Assembly (NCBI GenBank): GCA_002344525.1
Contig: DDTJ01000018.1
Span: forward strand, 1-23,168
Reading direction: 5' to 3'
Length of the DNA: 23,168 bases
From: Akkermansiaceae bacterium UBA2367
Lineage (GTDB): Bacteria > Verrucomicrobiota > Verrucomicrobiia > Verrucomicrobiales > DEV007
The first letter of the stretch is position 1; each line of letters starts with the position of its first letter. Under the pieces are notes generated by a model, which saw nothing but the letters and a program-made list of their open reading frames with translations, ran no database searches and was not told the origin of the DNA. A program made the translations under genes and the position numbers. Shown piece after piece: positions 21,409-23,168 of the stretch.

Positions 21409-23168
21409 ACCTCCCCTCGATCTTCACGTCCGGGCGGGCTTGGCGGAAGGCGTCGAGGCCTTCGGCGGTCACGGGGGATCGGCGGCCGAGCACGACCTTC
21501 TGGAGCGATTCGAGCGGGATCAGCGAGGCGAGGGTGGCGTCGTCGAAGCGGGTGTCTCCGCTACCTAGCTGTGTCCCCACCCGAGTAATTTTGGAACCCT
21601 GCAAGGCGGCCAGACGCGATTCCGGCAGCCGGACATTTCGAAAGCTCAACTGCCTGAGCGCGGGCAGCATGGCCACCTGCTGGAGCAGGGCCTCCGCCAC
21701 CTCCGGATCGCTGGAGGAAGAGGAGACTGCGCCGAGGAAGAGGAGGGACTCCAAGGATTTCAGACCGGCCAAACTGCCCGAAGTGGCTTCGCCAAAAGGT
21801 CTATTCGAGCCGAGGATCGACAGGGTGCGCAATTCCTTGAGCCGCCCCAGCTCCACGGGCTCGGCTAGCGAATCTTGAGAGAGATACAGGGTTCCGAGTT
21901 CCGGCAGCCCCGCCAAGGCTTCGAGGAAGGCCTTGTCCACCTTCGTGGCACCGCTGATGTACAACGTCCGGACCCGGCGCATTTCCAGGATCGCGGGCAG
22001 GGCCTCCCCATCCAGGCGGGGCAGGCCGGTCAAATGCAGGCTCTCCAGATTCTTCAAGGGCGCCAAGTGCAGGATGCCGGCGCTGGTGAGGCCGGAACAA
22101 GCCTCCAAGTTGAGCATCTTCAGGCCTTCCAAGGCCGCCACATGGAGCAGGCCCTCGTCCGTGAGATTTTCGCTGCAGCTGAGCCGAAGCCTCCTCAGCG
22201 CGGGCAGGCTTCGCAGCACGGATAGCGATGGCCCCGAGAGCGTGGTGTTGTGCAGGGTCAGCTCCTCCAGCCTCTTGAGGCCGGAAAGGCTCCGCATGTC
22301 CTCCTCGGAGAGGGGCGTGGGCGGGTTCAGGGACGAGGATTCGAGGCGCAGCTCCAGCACGTCGAAGGAGCCTTTGGGCAGATCCTCCAGCGCCTTCGCC
22401 TCGCGGCGGGGTTCGCGGCTGCTTTCGACGACGGCGACGCCGCCTTTGCCGAGGATCATCTCCGCCGCCGCGCGGTCGTCGGGCACGCGGGACGCCTTGC
22501 CCGCCGGAGCACTGGTCGGCGCGGGGGGCACGAAGACGATGCGGAAGCCGTGGGCGTAAGCATCGTTGGGGGCCACATGGCTGCGAACGGATGAAACCAA
22601 ATGACGAGGGCTTTCTCCGAAGTAAAACGCATTACTGCGCAACACGTGTTCTTTTTTCTCTTCGTCCCACCAGTCCTCCACCCATTCCCTCACGTTCCCG
22701 CCCATGTCATAGAGGCCAAACCGGTTGGGCTTGAAGCTCATCACCGGAGCGGTCGTCGGAAAGCCGTCGTCGTAGTCTTTTATATAGCCCGCTCTTGCCG
22801 CCATCTTCTCCATGCGACTCCGATCAGCGTAGTTGCCCGCGCCTTTCGGTGGGGGCCATTCGTCCCCCCAAGGGAACTCTTTCGAGTCTTTGGAGACCGT
22901 CGCGGGTGTGGTGTCCTTCCCCCACTTCTCGTCGCGCCCGATGCCCACGGCGACGCTCCATTCCCGGTCCGTCGGCAGCCGGTAGGTGCGGCCTTCCTTC
23001 TGGCTCAGCCATTCGCAGAACTTTTGCGCGCCTTCCCAGCTCACATGGATGACGGGGTGCTCGCCTTGGCGCTCGGTGATCTCGTAGCCATCGACGGTCT
23101 GGTTCTTCCAAGCATCGCGGATGCCGGGACTCTCCTCCGCGAAGGCGGCGTAGTCCTGATAGCGCGTC
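21407..23168 (-). CDS. FGE-sulfatase-fold protein with C-terminal leucine-rich repeats (5' end outside window)
   Basis: The frame is open to the window edge, so the N-terminus is missing; at least 586 residues are visible. The first ~210 are a SUMF1/FGE-fold domain: VIHVSWEGAQKFCEWLSQ, YRLPTDREWSVAVG, FPWGDEWPP, NRFGLYDMGGNVREWVEDWW and the closing YAHGFRIVF. The catalytic cysteine region of true formylglycine-generating enzymes (RGGSW...CR) reads LRSNAFYF...VSSVRSH without cysteine, so it is probably not a sulfatase activator. A linker with PPAPTSAPAGK follows. Then about ten leucine-rich repeats of ~24 residues (e.g. LSGLKRLEELTLHNTTL, LPALRRLRLSCSENLTDEGL) run to the C-terminus. Relatives in this phylum often begin with a Ser/Thr kinase domain; that part is not visible. 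A binding or scaffold role is inferred. Confidence 0.85.
   Translation of the reverse strand, partial: TRYQDYAAFAEESPGIRDAWKNQTVDGYEITERQGEHPVIHVSWEGAQKFCEWLSQKEGRTYRLPTDREWSVAVGIGRDEKWGKDTTPATVSKDSKEFPWGDEWPPPKGAGNYADRSRMEKMAARAGYIKDYDDGFPTTAPVMSFKPNRFGLYDMGGNVREWVEDWWDEEKKEHVLRSNAFYFGESPRHLVSSVRSHVAPNDAYAHGFRIVFVPPAPTSAPAGKASRVPDDRAAAEMILGKGGVAVVESSREPRREAKALEDLPKGSFDVLELRLESSSLNPPTPLSEEDMRSLSGLKRLEELTLHNTTLSGPSLSVLRSLPALRRLRLSCSENLTDEGLLHVAALEGLKMLNLEACSGLTSAGILHLAPLKNLESLHLTGLPRLDGEALPAILEMRRVRTLYISGATKVDKAFLEALAGLPELGTLYLSQDSLAEPVELGRLKELRTLSILGSNRPFGEATSGSLAGLKSLESLLFLGAVSSSSSDPEVAEALLQQVAMLPALRQLSFRNVRLPESRLAALQGSKITRVGTQLGSGDTRFDDATLASLIPLESLQKVVLGRRSPVTAEGLDAFRQARPDVKIEGR

Noticed and set aside
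21407..23168. Active formylglycine-generating enzyme for the sulfatase
   Set aside because: The cysteine-bearing active-site segment is not present in the visible domain.

Overview
The window is GC-rich DNA, probably from a member of the Verrucomicrobiota. No rRNA or other taxonomic marker confirms this. The inference rests on the gene mix: a secreted sulfatase fused to a 3-keto-glycan hydrolase domain (DUF1080), a formylglycine-enzyme-fold/leucine-rich-repeat protein, a PPi-dependent phosphofructokinase, a TIGR-like Rpn/DUF4351 nuclease and a FMN/4Fe-4S NosR-like membrane protein. It is also supported by many short dispersed intergenic repeats and by a near absence of Shine-Dalgarno sequences before start codons.

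Layout from left to right. 1-500: repeats only. 504-1295: conserved hypothetical of the MCCFSR type. 1475-2215 (minus): PAS-AraC regulator. 2337-3260: membrane-anchored coiled-coil protein. 3268-3735: probable IS end remnant and palindromic repeats. 3883-5355: TolC/NodT-like outer-membrane lipoprotein. 5643-7466: SulP transporter with STAS domain. 7681-8895: PPi-phosphofructokinase. 8896-9428: repeats. 9429-9944 (minus): small, AT-richer membrane protein. 10104-12302 (minus): sulfatase-DUF1080 fusion. 12488-14016: rpoA-rplQ with a strong terminator. 14082-14463: repeats. 14464-17065 (minus): NosR-like protein, pseudopilin-like protein and methyltransferase. 17066-17652: dense REP-like palindromes. 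17653-20017 (minus): thiG followed 4 bp later by a FAD oxidoreductase, preceded by a possible attenuating leader RNA. 20351-21322: Rpn-type nuclease. 21407-23168 (minus): FGE-fold/LRR protein, cut by the window edge.

Most genes are independent housekeeping or accessory units rather than one pathway. The clear pairings are rpoA-rplQ, thiG with the FAD oxidoreductase, and possibly the NosR-like/pseudopilin-like/methyltransferase minus-strand series. I see no CRISPR, tRNA, rRNA, prophage or classical defence island.

The two signals most worth following are non-coding. (1) At least four sequence-unrelated families of paired hairpins share one architecture: outward GTAG (or GGAG) heads, a hairpin in each arm, and arms inverted to each other. 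This is the hallmark of REP/BIME elements mobilised by RAYT transposases. (2) Upstream of thiG there is a promoter-like sequence, a roughly 120-nt leader and an intrinsic terminator. An upstream segment of the leader can pair with the terminator's 5' arm, and no TPP-riboswitch motif is visible.
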